Shown here piece by piece: positions 7,238 to 13,041 of a stretch of DNA of 13,041 nt. Under the pieces are notes generated by a model. That model ran no database searches. It was given only the letters and a program-made list of their open reading frames with translations, and had not been told where the DNA came from. This DNA is from Clostridia bacterium. GTDB taxonomy: Bacteria; Bacillota; Clostridia; DSM-8532. The position numbers and the translations under genes were made by a program. The stretch's first letter is position 1, and each line of letters begins with the position of its first letter. The stretch spans positions 1-13,041 of the forward strand of contig JAOABT010000027.1 in assembly GCA_026418215.1 (NCBI GenBank), given 5' to 3'.

Positions 7238-8062
7238 TTGCGACTAGTAGGATTTATAGGACCCAGCGGAACAGGCAAAAGCCATAGGGCTCTATGGGTG
7301 GCCAGAGAAAATGGGCTTGACTATATCATCGACGACGGTCTCTTGATTCACGATAATTCGATTGTTGCGGGGAAGTCTGCCAAAAAGGCCCCTTCCAAGC
7401 TCAGCTCGGTAAAGGTGGCCCTTTTTCAGGAGGAGGATCACCGCAAAGCGGTGCGGGATGCTATCCTTAAAGATCAGCCTAAGGGGATTCTCATTTTAGG
7501 AACCTCCGATGGCATGGTGGATAAAATCGTCAAGGTGCTGGAAATAGGGGAAATTAGTCAGCGCATCCGCATTGAGGATGTTGCAAGCCCCTACGAAATC
7601 GAACAGGCCCGCAATACCCGCATCAAGCAAGGCAAGCACGTTATTCCGGTCCCTGCAGTTCAGCTTAAGAAGCAGTTTTCCGGGTACTTTCTCGACCCGC
7701 TTCAGCTCTTTCGCCGAAAGGGCAAGGGCGAGTTTCAGAATATCGGTGAAAAATCGGTCGTGCGGCCAACCTTCAGCTATTTTGGGAACTATACGATTTC
7801 GGACTATGCCATCTACCAGGTCGTGAACCACATTATCACAACCATGCCGCAAATGGAGAAAATTACGCGTTTTCGTACCAGCAATGGCCCCGATGGACTT
7901 TACATCGACATGGATGTTATAATGGTGTATGGCTATAATCTGCGTGAAGCCATAAAAACCGCCCAGGAAACACTATTGAGCGAGCTGGACCGATTCGCGG
8001 GCTTCAATGTCAACAGTCTTAATATCAACATCAAAACCCTTGTCTTAAAGAAAACACTGTGA
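7238..8062 (+). CDS. P-loop protein with C-terminal Asp23/Gls24-like domain
   Basis: The 274-residue protein opens with a strand and a Walker A loop, GFIGPSGTGKS (residues 5-15), then YIIDDG (29-34). The N-terminal part (about 1-180) looks like a small nucleotide-binding domain, with a core strand GILILGTS (83-90) and a conserved-looking stretch IRIEDVASPYEIEQAR (110-125). No classical Walker B acidic residue is obvious. The C-terminal part (about 186-270) has the secondary-structure pattern of Asp23/Gls24 (DUF322): ISDYAIYQVVNHIITTMPQ, LYIDMDVIMVYGYNLREA, then a helix and the strand VNSLNINIKTLVL. Asp23/Gls24 proteins are tied to envelope stress and the membrane-associated layer. The fusion with a P-loop is unusual. 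It lies 37 nt upstream of sigH and may share its transcript. ATP or GTP binding is likely; the function is unknown. Confidence 0.75.
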   Translation: MRLVGFIGPSGTGKSHRALWVARENGLDYIIDDGLLIHDNSIVAGKSAKKAPSKLSSVKVALFQEEDHRKAVRDAILKDQPKGILILGTSDGMVDKIVKVLEIGEISQRIRIEDVASPYEIEQARNTRIKQGKHVIPVPAVQLKKQFSGYFLDPLQLFRRKGKGEFQNIGEKSVVRPTFSYFGNYTISDYAIYQVVNHIITTMPQMEKITRFRTSNGPDGLYIDMDVIMVYGYNLREAIKTAQETLLSELDRFAGFNVNSLNINIKTLVLKKTL

Positions 8063-8064
8063 GT

Positions 8065-8080
8065 CTTGATTTTCATCAAG
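8065..8080 (+). other. Small hairpin next to the sigH ribosome site
   Basis: CTTGAT (8065-8070) and ATCAAG (8075-8080) form a 6-bp stem with a TTTC loop, ending 4 nt before the GGAGG (8085-8089) used by sigH. It might modulate sigH translation. It is short and could be chance. Confidence 0.3.
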
Positions 8081-8099
8081 TCTTGGAGGTAACAGGTCA

Positions 8100-8750
8100 G
8101 TGTCGCAAAATAATAATACACATGTGAACTACGCTAAAATGGAAGACGAAGAGGTTATAGGGCAGATACGTTCAGGCTGCAAGCGGGGCATGGAATACCT
8201 TATTGAAAAATACAAGCCTCTTGTGAGGGCAAAGGCCAGAAGCTATTTTCTAGTCGGGGCCGATCGGGAGGACATTGTCCAGGAGGGTATGATTGGGCTA
8301 TTCAAGGCCGTGAGGGATTACCGCGATGAAAAGAGCATTCCCTTCAAGGTTTTCGCGGATATGTGCATCACACGTCAGATCATCACCGCGGTCAAGACAG
8401 CAACACGCCAGAAGCACATCCCTTTGAATTCCTATGTATCGCTTAACAAGAAGCTTTTTGATGAAGATTCCGACAAGGTTTTGGTCGAGGTCATACAGGA
8501 GATTTCGGTTGCCAACCCCGAAGAGCTCTTTATCAGCAAGGAAGAGTATTCTGTTATAGAAAGCAAGATGATGGAGCTTTTGAGCCCCTTTGAAAAGCAG
8601 GTGCTTACCAAGTATTTGGGCGGCATTGCCTATCAGGATATTGCGAAGCAGCTGGACAAGCCTGTGAAATCGGTGGATAACGCCCTTCAGAGGCTTAAAA
8701 AGAAGATTGAAAAAAGCATACAGGCCGTAAAGGAAGAGGATTGCTTATAG
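8100..8750 (+). CDS. sigH: RNA polymerase sporulation sigma factor SigH
   Basis: This sigma-70 family protein directs RNA polymerase to early sporulation and stationary-phase promoters. Region 2 is recognisable: RAKARSYFLVGADREDIVQE (43-62), GMIGLFKAVRDY (63-74) for core binding and -10 contact, and ITRQIITAVKTATRQKHIPL (90-109). The region 4 helix-turn-helix lies at about 163-206 (LTKYLGGIAYQDIAKQL, then KSVDNALQRLKKK). The segments RSYFLVGADREDIVQEGMIG and TATRQKHIPLNSYVSL are nearly as I recall them in Bacillus SigH, and the 216-residue length matches. It starts at GTG 8100 with GGAGG at 8085-8089. The P-loop/Gls24-like gene lies just upstream. The rpmG-secE-nusG genes that commonly follow sigH in related bacteria are absent. 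Confidence 0.93.
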   Translation: MSQNNNTHVNYAKMEDEEVIGQIRSGCKRGMEYLIEKYKPLVRAKARSYFLVGADREDIVQEGMIGLFKAVRDYRDEKSIPFKVFADMCITRQIITAVKTATRQKHIPLNSYVSLNKKLFDEDSDKVLVEVIQEISVANPEELFISKEEYSVIESKMMELLSPFEKQVLTKYLGGIAYQDIAKQLDKPVKSVDNALQRLKKKIEKSIQAVKEEDCL

Positions 8751-8811
8751 TCTTAAAGATGTACGATTCCTTTAACCATGCCTACTTTTAAACGTTTTTT
8801 GATAAATAAAG

Positions 8812-8835
8812 AGCCTGTTGAAAACTCAACAGGCT
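8812..8835. other. Perfect 10-bp hairpin between sigH and the 29-codon ORF
   Basis: AGCCTGTTGA (8812-8821) pairs with TCAACAGGCT (8826-8835) around an AAAC loop. On the plus strand no U-tract follows. On the minus strand CTTTATTTATC follows, but there is no minus gene to terminate. It may protect the 3' end of sigH mRNA, act as a weak terminator, or structure the leader of the small ORF that follows. Confidence 0.6.
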
Positions 8836-8856
8836 AAACTCAAAAAATGTGCTAAA

Positions 8857-8864
8857 AAGGAGGT
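8857..8864 (+). promoter_or_regulatory. Very strong Shine-Dalgarno before the 29-codon ORF
   Basis: AAGGAGGT is a full complement of the 16S rRNA 3' end and lies 6 nt before ATG 8871, an ideal spacing. It is the best ribosome site in the window and is the main evidence that the small ORF is translated. Confidence 0.7.
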
Positions 8865-8870
8865 AAAAGT

Positions 8871-8960
8871 ATGTTAAGGTATCAGTGTCAAAACCAATTA
8901 TATAAGAAATTTGTCGAAAAAGCAAGAAAAGTTTTATGGAATTTCGGCCTGTGCCGATAA
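8871..8960 (+). CDS. Putative 29-aa cationic small protein
   Basis: This frame is too short for usual gene calling but has an optimal start context (AAGGAGGT, 6-nt gap, ATG). The 29-residue product has eight charged side chains, seven of them basic (including YKKF, EKARK and a C-terminal Arg), plus two cysteines (residues 6 and 28) and one Trp (23). The stretch from about residue 9 to 25 could form an amphipathic cationic helix (LYKKFVEKARKVLWNF). There is no signal peptide. It lies between sigH and the hemerythrin gene, downstream of the hairpin at 8812-8835. I recognise no family. It could be a membrane-active or regulatory peptide, a leader peptide, or spurious. Confidence 0.45.
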   Translation: MLRYQCQNQLYKKFVEKARKVLWNFGLCR

Positions 8961-9012
8961 TCACAATAGGGCATAAAGCATTTATATAAAATCATTTCAG
9001 GGGGAATGTATT

Positions 9013-9432
9013 ATGATCATTAAATGGAAAGACGACTACAGTTGTTATGATTTAACCATCGACCAGCAGCATAAGAAGCTCATTGATATGATCAATCAGA
9101 TGAGCGAGATCGTAGAGCTCAACGACGGCTGTGACCGTTATGATGAGATTATTGAGCTGTTTGAAGAGCTCAAGAGCTATACGGTTTATCACTTTAACCA
9201 CGAGGAAGAGCTTTTTGACCAGAACCAGTATGATTCCTTCAATATTAAGATTCAAAAGCTCGAGCATAAGAGCTTCATTAACAAGGTAAGCGCCATCAAT
9301 CTGCGTGAAGTTGATGAGGACCAGATCGGTGCAGTCAGAAAGATTCTGGACTTCTTAAGCGTTTGGCTTGATCACCACATTCTTGTAACCGATAGGAAGT
9401 TTGGAGCGTTCCTTCAGGAGAATGCAAAATAA
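9013..9432 (+). CDS. Bacteriohemerythrin (di-iron oxygen-binding protein)
   Basis: This is a 139-residue single-domain hemerythrin, a soluble four-helix bundle that binds O2 at a di-iron centre; in anaerobes such proteins are thought to sense, carry or scavenge oxygen. Expected metal ligands seen are His20 (DQQHKKLIDMIN), His60 and Glu64 (HFNHEE), His85 (EHKSF), and His121 or His122 with Asp127 (WLDHHILVTDRKF). The usual HxxxH pair of the third helix is here QKLEH: Gln81 stands where the first histidine is expected, if the register is right. GGGGGA just upstream serves as a ribosome site for ATG 9013. It is monocistronic and ends at the hairpin 9446-9473. A sensory role cannot be judged, since there is no fused signalling domain. 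Confidence 0.9.
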   Translation: MIIKWKDDYSCYDLTIDQQHKKLIDMINQMSEIVELNDGCDRYDEIIELFEELKSYTVYHFNHEEELFDQNQYDSFNIKIQKLEHKSFINKVSAINLREVDEDQIGAVRKILDFLSVWLDHHILVTDRKFGAFLQENAK

Positions 9433-9445
9433 TTGTGTCCTCACG

Positions 9446-9473
9446 AAAAGACGGGCTAAAAACCCGTCTTTTT
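9446..9473 (+). terminator. Rho-independent terminator of the hemerythrin gene
   Basis: A 10-bp stem AAAAGACGGG/CCCGTCTTTT (9446-9455 with 9463-9472) has a CTAAAAA loop, with the U-run forming the 3' arm. It starts 14 nt after the stop codon. Confidence 0.88.
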
Positions 9474-9522
9474 CTCTATCTTGGAGCTTTGTATGTAAAT
9501 AATTTTAAGTCCGCTGTTTTAC

Positions 9523-9542
9523 TTGACAAAATATAGTATAAT
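9523..9542 (+). promoter_or_regulatory. Possible promoter elements of the zapA operon
   Basis: A perfect TTGACA (9523-9528) and a perfect TATAAT (9537-9542) both occur, but only 8 nt apart, which is too close to work as one pair. Either element could pair with a weaker partner: TATAAT with an upstream -35 near 9514, or TTGACA with an A-rich -10 near 9545. A promoter is likely here; its exact form is unsure. Confidence 0.4.
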
Positions 9543-9591
9543 AATAAAAAAGGATACATAAGAGGAAGAAAAGCCGACTGGAGCTGGTAGT

Positions 9592-10011
9592 TTGAATGAG
9601 AAAAACAAGGTGACCGTGCGGATAGCGGGCAATGAGTATGTCATAAGCGGAGCTGAGTCTGCCGAATATATACAGAAAATTGCCATGTTCGTGGACAGGA
9701 AGCTGCATGAGATAACTAAAAGAAATCACTTGTTGAGCACCTCTATGGCTGCAGTCCTCGCTTCGGTCAACATGGCGGATGAAATGTTTCATTTAAGCGA
9801 GGCTTTGAGCAAAACAGACTTTGAATTAACAGACCTTAAGAAGAAGCACCAGGAGCTGAAGGATGAGCTGCAGCGGGTTAAGGCCGACAATGCCAAACTC
9901 AAGGAAAGGGAATCCCAGCTTCAAATAGAGCTTACTAAAAGAGAAGCTGAGCTCAAGGAGGTCAGAAACACTGTAAACACCCTGAACCATCAGAAAAAGC
10001 TTAGCGAATAA
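9592..10011 (+). CDS. zapA: Cell division protein ZapA
   Basis: ZapA binds FtsZ and bundles protofilaments, stabilising the division ring at mid-cell. The N-terminal globular domain shows the family pattern VTVRIAGNEYVISG (7-20), then SAEYIQKIAMFVDRKLHEIT (23-42), which includes the conserved YI.K.A..VD segment. A long charged coiled coil runs from about 70 to 132, as expected for the dimerising/tetramerising helix. The total of 139 residues is at the long end for the family because of this coil. It starts at TTG 9592 with GGAG 8 nt upstream. It is the first gene of a tight operon with the membrane protein (15-nt gap) and the U32 protein, an order frequently seen in Clostridia. Confidence 0.9.
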   Translation: MNEKNKVTVRIAGNEYVISGAESAEYIQKIAMFVDRKLHEITKRNHLLSTSMAAVLASVNMADEMFHLSEALSKTDFELTDLKKKHQELKDELQRVKADNAKLKERESQLQIELTKREAELKEVRNTVNTLNHQKKLSE

Positions 10012-10026
10012 ACGGAGGGTTAAATT

Positions 10027-10602
10027 ATGTTTGATAAAGCCATTTCGTGGGGCGATCTTATTACTCTGGTCCTATTTGTTTTAGGATCGGGCGTTCTTTT
10101 TTACTTAATCATGGCCCTGGTGAATTTGAATGGGATATTGAAGAATGTCAATCAGCTTTTGAAGAATAATAAAGAGAGCATCGATAAGACTGTTGGGAAG
10201 CTTCCCGAGATTACTGAAAACGCAGCTAAAATTACAGGAATGGTAAAGGACAATCTGACCACCATTCAGCATGTTTTCGAGGATGTGGGAAAGATTTCGG
10301 AAACCGTTAAGAAGGGTGCCGAGACCATCCAGAAGGACATCATTTTAAAGGCTAAATCCGTCATTGATCTTTTTGATGCAGTCAAGAAGCTCTTTGAAAA
10401 GAAAAAAGAAAAGGCTCCCAAAAAGAAAAAGGGGACCGTCTACCGCTATAAATACAAGCTGGGTCAGGACAAGCCCGATGAGGTCGAGATCATTACAGGC
10501 GAACAGCAGACCAGCAAGCCCTATCAGGCTTATGATACGGTTGAGCCCGGTGAAGGCGTAGACGAAGATTTGTCAGACTACAAGGCAGCTGAGGAAGTCT
10601 AA
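10027..10602 (+). CDS. Single-pass membrane protein, DUF948-like
   Basis: This 191-residue protein has one N-terminal membrane helix (about 10-33, DLITLVLFVLGSGVLFYLIM). A long amphipathic heptad-like helix follows (about 36-115), rich in the N/T/K/I pattern seen in DUF948 and related proteins (VNQLLKNNKESIDKTVGKLP, then KITGMVKDNLTTI and GKISETVKKGAET). A strongly basic patch follows (124-135, KKKEKAPKKKK), then a short Tyr-rich segment (YRYKYKLG) and an acidic tail (about 173-191). It has no cleavable signal peptide; the coil is likely cytoplasmic or periplasm-facing depending on orientation. Its place between zapA and the U32 gene suggests a role at the envelope or division site, which is inference. 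GGAGGG at 10015-10020 precedes ATG 10027. Confidence 0.75.
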   Translation: MFDKAISWGDLITLVLFVLGSGVLFYLIMALVNLNGILKNVNQLLKNNKESIDKTVGKLPEITENAAKITGMVKDNLTTIQHVFEDVGKISETVKKGAETIQKDIILKAKSVIDLFDAVKKLFEKKKEKAPKKKKGTVYRYKYKLGQDKPDEVEIITGEQQTSKPYQAYDTVEPGEGVDEDLSDYKAAEEV

Positions 10603-10617
10603 AACAGAAGGAAAAAT

Positions 10618-13041
10618 ATGAAGAAACACATAGAGCTTCTCGCGCCTGCGGGAAGCTTTGATTCTCTTAAGGCGGCCATTGCAAACGGAGCAGACGCTGT
10701 TTATTTGGGCGGCGGAAGATTTAATGCGCGGATTAACGCAGGAAACTTCACCGAGCAGGAGCTGGTGTCTGCCTTTGACTATGCCCATGACCGTGACGTC
10801 AAGGTTTATGTTACGCTTAATACGCTTATAAAGAATGATGAGCTTCCGGAAGCCATTGATTTTTCTGCCTTTTGCTATGAGCAGGGGGCGGATGCCATCA
10901 TTGTTCAGGACTTGGGGCTTTTGGATGCCGTGAGCAAGGCCATCCCCGATCTTACCATCCATGCCAGCACCCAAATGACAGTCACAAGCAGTGCTTCTAT
11001 TCTGGAGCTTGAAAAGCTGGGTGTTAAACGGGTTGTGCTGGCCCGTGAGCTCTCGCTTTCGGAGATTAAAGCCATATCCCAGTCCATAAGGGCAGAGCTT
11101 GAGGTTTTTGTTCACGGTGCGCTGTGCGTCTGCTATTCAGGGCAATGTCTCATGTCTAGCTTTATAGGCGGCAGAAGCGGGAATCGCGGCACCTGCGCCC
11201 AGCCCTGCAGGCTTCCCTGGTCTGTTGCCCGCTCGGGGGCGGCCTTTTCACAGGAAAGCTACCTGATAAGCCCCAGAGACCTGATGGCCCTAGAGCTTTT
11301 ACCCGAGCTGTTGAATGCCGGTGTCAGCTCTTTGAAATTGGAAGGTAGAATGAAATCCCCCGAATATGTTGCAATTGTGACGGGTATCTATCGAAAATAC
11401 CTGGATTTGGCCCTCTCGGGCGAAGAGGATTTTGCAGTGGAGCCGCAAGACAGGACACGCCTGCTCCAGGCCTTCAACCGCGGCGGCTTTACGCAAAGCT
11501 ATCTCAAAGGAGAAAAGGATTACCGTAAGCTTGTTTATACCAGGCATCCCAAGAACCAGGGCGTCAGTATCGGCCAGGTCACGGAAGCCAGGTCTGAAGC
11601 TGTAAAAATCAGACTTGATGCCGAGCTGCACATGGGGGACGGCCTTGAGATCATGGACCCGAAAAAGGGCCCGCAGAGCATGATTGTGACCTCCATGGTG
11701 CAAAATGGCCAGCATGCCCGGTTTGCCGCGCAAGGGAGCTCCCTCTGGGTTGGAGATTTAAAAGCTCTAATTAGTCAGGGAAGCATGGTCTACAGAACAT
11801 TATCAAAGCCGCTCTTTGAGGAGGCTAGGCTCTCCTATGAGCGTGAAGGACGCAGCGCCGTTCCAATTGAGGTCTGGTTCTATTTAAAGGTGGGTGCGCC
11901 TGCAAGGCTTATCATAAGGGATGCTCAAGGGAGAGAAGCAGAGGCCTTTTCGGAAAAAGCAGCGGAGCAGGCCATTAATCGGCCTCTGGCCAAGGAAAGA
12001 GTTGAAGAACAGCTTTCCAAGACTGGCGAGACCCCGTATAAGGTTCGAAACATAACGTTTGAGACCGATGGGCTTAGCACCATCCCCATCGCTTCCATTA
12101 ATGCCATGCGCCGTGATGCTCTTGAAGAGCTCCAGCATAAAAGGGTAGCAGCTTCTAAGCGGGTTCTGGGGAAAGAGTATAAGAGTGTCTTGATAAAGGA
12201 TTTAGAGCCATATTTCCCGGGCCATGATTTAAGCCTGACGGCCCACTTTTATAAAATGCCGCATACTCTTGAAGGCTTGGAAGGCAAGGTTGGCCGGGTC
12301 TATCTGCCTTTGGGGCATACAGCGCTCATTAAAGAATTGCGTAAACAGTTCAGCGGGGAGCTCTATCTATGGACACCCAATATCCTGAAGGATACTGAAT
12401 TTGAGGATATTATTTTAAGGTTAAAAGAGCTTGATAGGGTTTTCAATGGCCTTGCAGTAGGGAATTTGGGGGCTTTCGAGCGGATCAAAGAAGTGTTTCC
12501 AAGCTGTCCGTTTACCGCTGAAGCTTCGTTCAACAGCTTTAACGATTACACTGTAAGCCTCCTTTATGAGCAAGGGATAGGAACGGTTGTCCTGTCACCC
12601 GAGCTTCGGTTAAGCGAGGTCAAAGACTTTAGCCATCTGAGCCCCAGCCTCGAGGCGGTGGTTTATGGCAGGAGCCTTCTGATGACCATGGAGTATTGTC
12701 CGTCAGCCGGAGAAACAGGCTGCTCCCAGCGCTGTGAGTCCTGTCCAGGCAGCAAGGGAGAGCTTAAAGACAGAAAGGGCGAGGTATTTCCCTTTGTCCG
12801 GGACCCTGTTTTTAGGAGGACCTCTATATACAATGCCCACCCGATGCTTATGGATGATGTGGAAGCGCTTAAAGACAGCCCGCTGAATCGCTTAAGACTC
12901 GTCTTTACCAATGAGACCGAAGAGCAGGTTGAGAGTATCGTGAGTTACTATGAGGACAGGCTAAAAAAGCAGAAGACTGCTCCAAAGGTGCTGGAGAGCA
13001 TAGAGAAGATGAAGGCCGCAGGCTGTCTCTTATACACATCT
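10618..13041 (+). CDS. U32-family protein (PF01136) with C-terminal collagenase-like domain, 3' truncated at contig end
   Basis: The open frame runs unbroken from ATG 10618 to the window end (about 801 genuine codons). The N-terminal TIM-barrel-like U32 domain begins IELLAPAGSFDSLKAAI (5-21) with GADAVYLGG (24-32). The U32 signature EVFVHGALCVCYSGQCLMS (162-180) fits the PROSITE pattern exactly. Cys170, Cys177, Cys193 and Cys197 are placed like the iron-sulfur ligands known in U32 proteins such as RlhA, TrhP and UbiU/V. Those relatives act in tRNA/rRNA hydroxylation or quinone synthesis, so 'peptidase' may be a misnomer. A second cysteine group (Cys694, 702, 706, 709) lies in the DUF3656-containing long form common in Clostridia. 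It lies 15 nt after the membrane-protein gene, in the zapA operon. The last six codons of the open frame (13024-13041) come from the adapter. Confidence 0.93.
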   Translation, partial: MKKHIELLAPAGSFDSLKAAIANGADAVYLGGGRFNARINAGNFTEQELVSAFDYAHDRDVKVYVTLNTLIKNDELPEAIDFSAFCYEQGADAIIVQDLGLLDAVSKAIPDLTIHASTQMTVTSSASILELEKLGVKRVVLARELSLSEIKAISQSIRAELEVFVHGALCVCYSGQCLMSSFIGGRSGNRGTCAQPCRLPWSVARSGAAFSQESYLISPRDLMALELLPELLNAGVSSLKLEGRMKSPEYVAIVTGIYRKYLDLALSGEEDFAVEPQDRTRLLQAFNRGGFTQSYLKGEKDYRKLVYTRHPKNQGVSIGQVTEARSEAVKIRLDAELHMGDGLEIMDPKKGPQSMIVTSMVQNGQHARFAAQGSSLWVGDLKALISQGSMVYRTLSKPLFEEARLSYEREGRSAVPIEVWFYLKVGAPARLIIRDAQGREAEAFSEKAAEQAINRPLAKERVEEQLSKTGETPYKVRNITFETDGLSTIPIASINAMRRDALEELQHKRVAASKRVLGKEYKSVLIKDLEPYFPGHDLSLTAHFYKMPHTLEGLEGKVGRVYLPLGHTALIKELRKQFSGELYLWTPNILKDTEFEDIILRLKELDRVFNGLAVGNLGAFERIKEVFPSCPFTAEASFNSFNDYTVSLLYEQGIGTVVLSPELRLSEVKDFSHLSPSLEAVVYGRSLLMTMEYCPSAGETGCSQRCESCPGSKGELKDRKGEVFPFVRDPVFRRTSIYNAHPMLMDDVEALKDSPLNRLRLVFTNETEEQVESIVSYYEDRLKKQKTAPKVLESIEKMKAAGCLLYTS
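13023..13041. other. Tn5/Nextera mosaic-end adapter sequence (assembly artefact)
   Basis: CTGTCTCTTATACACATCT is the exact reverse complement of the 19-bp Tn5 mosaic end used in tagmentation libraries. Its place at the very last base of the window shows untrimmed adapter at a contig end. It is not a natural transposon end. Confidence 0.95.

Noticed and set aside
10573..11115. 180-codon minus-strand open frame opposite the U32 gene
   Set aside because: The plus strand encodes the U32 signature without a stop here, so this is a shadow.
1..13022. CRISPR arrays, tRNA or rRNA genes
   Set aside because: No regularly spaced repeats and no cloverleaf or rRNA-like segments were found on reading through the intergenic stretches.
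13023..13041. A natural Tn5-type transposon end
   Set aside because: It is the engineered 19-bp mosaic end at the last base of the contig, with no transposon genes; adapter contamination is the simple explanation.

Overview
The window looks like a chromosomal piece of an anaerobic, spore-forming member of the Clostridia (Bacillota). The evidence is a SigH-type sporulation sigma factor, strong AGGAGG-type ribosome binding sites, TTG and GTG starts, a ZapA / membrane protein / U32 gene run, a bacteriohemerythrin, and mid-range base composition. I cannot name the species. The right edge is a true contig end: the last 19 bases are exactly the Tn5/Nextera mosaic-end adapter and not genomic DNA.

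Left part (1-5713): glnS (glutaminyl-tRNA synthetase) lies on the minus strand and is followed by a hairpin terminator. Divergent from it is a plus-strand, AT-richer two-gene module: a two-TM membrane protein with a GAF-like soluble domain, and a small overlapping downstream gene. Neither has a function I can name. The module has its own promoter and a long hairpin terminator. It faces an arginine-biosynthesis pair on the minus strand, argC then argB, with no argJ between them. A bidirectional terminator separates the convergent units.

Middle (5714-9480): the argC promoter carries two ARG boxes (ArgR/AhrC operators) spaced 2 bp apart. Next come a solitary MsmX/UgpC-type sugar-importer ATPase with codon use suggesting high expression, then a P-loop plus Asp23/Gls24-like fusion protein directly upstream of sigH. 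After sigH there is a perfect hairpin, an unlisted 29-codon ORF with a very strong Shine-Dalgarno sequence, and a bacteriohemerythrin.

Right part (9481-13041): a compact plus-strand operon of zapA (FtsZ-ring assembly), a single-pass DUF948-like membrane protein, and a U32-family (PF01136) protein that is cut a few residues before its expected end by the contig edge.

Most genes are housekeeping. The best candidates for undescribed biology are the 2129-3342 membrane/GAF-like module, the P-loop/Gls24 fusion next to sigH, and the 29-aa cationic peptide at 8871-8960. No tRNA, rRNA, CRISPR array or recognisable insertion sequence was found.
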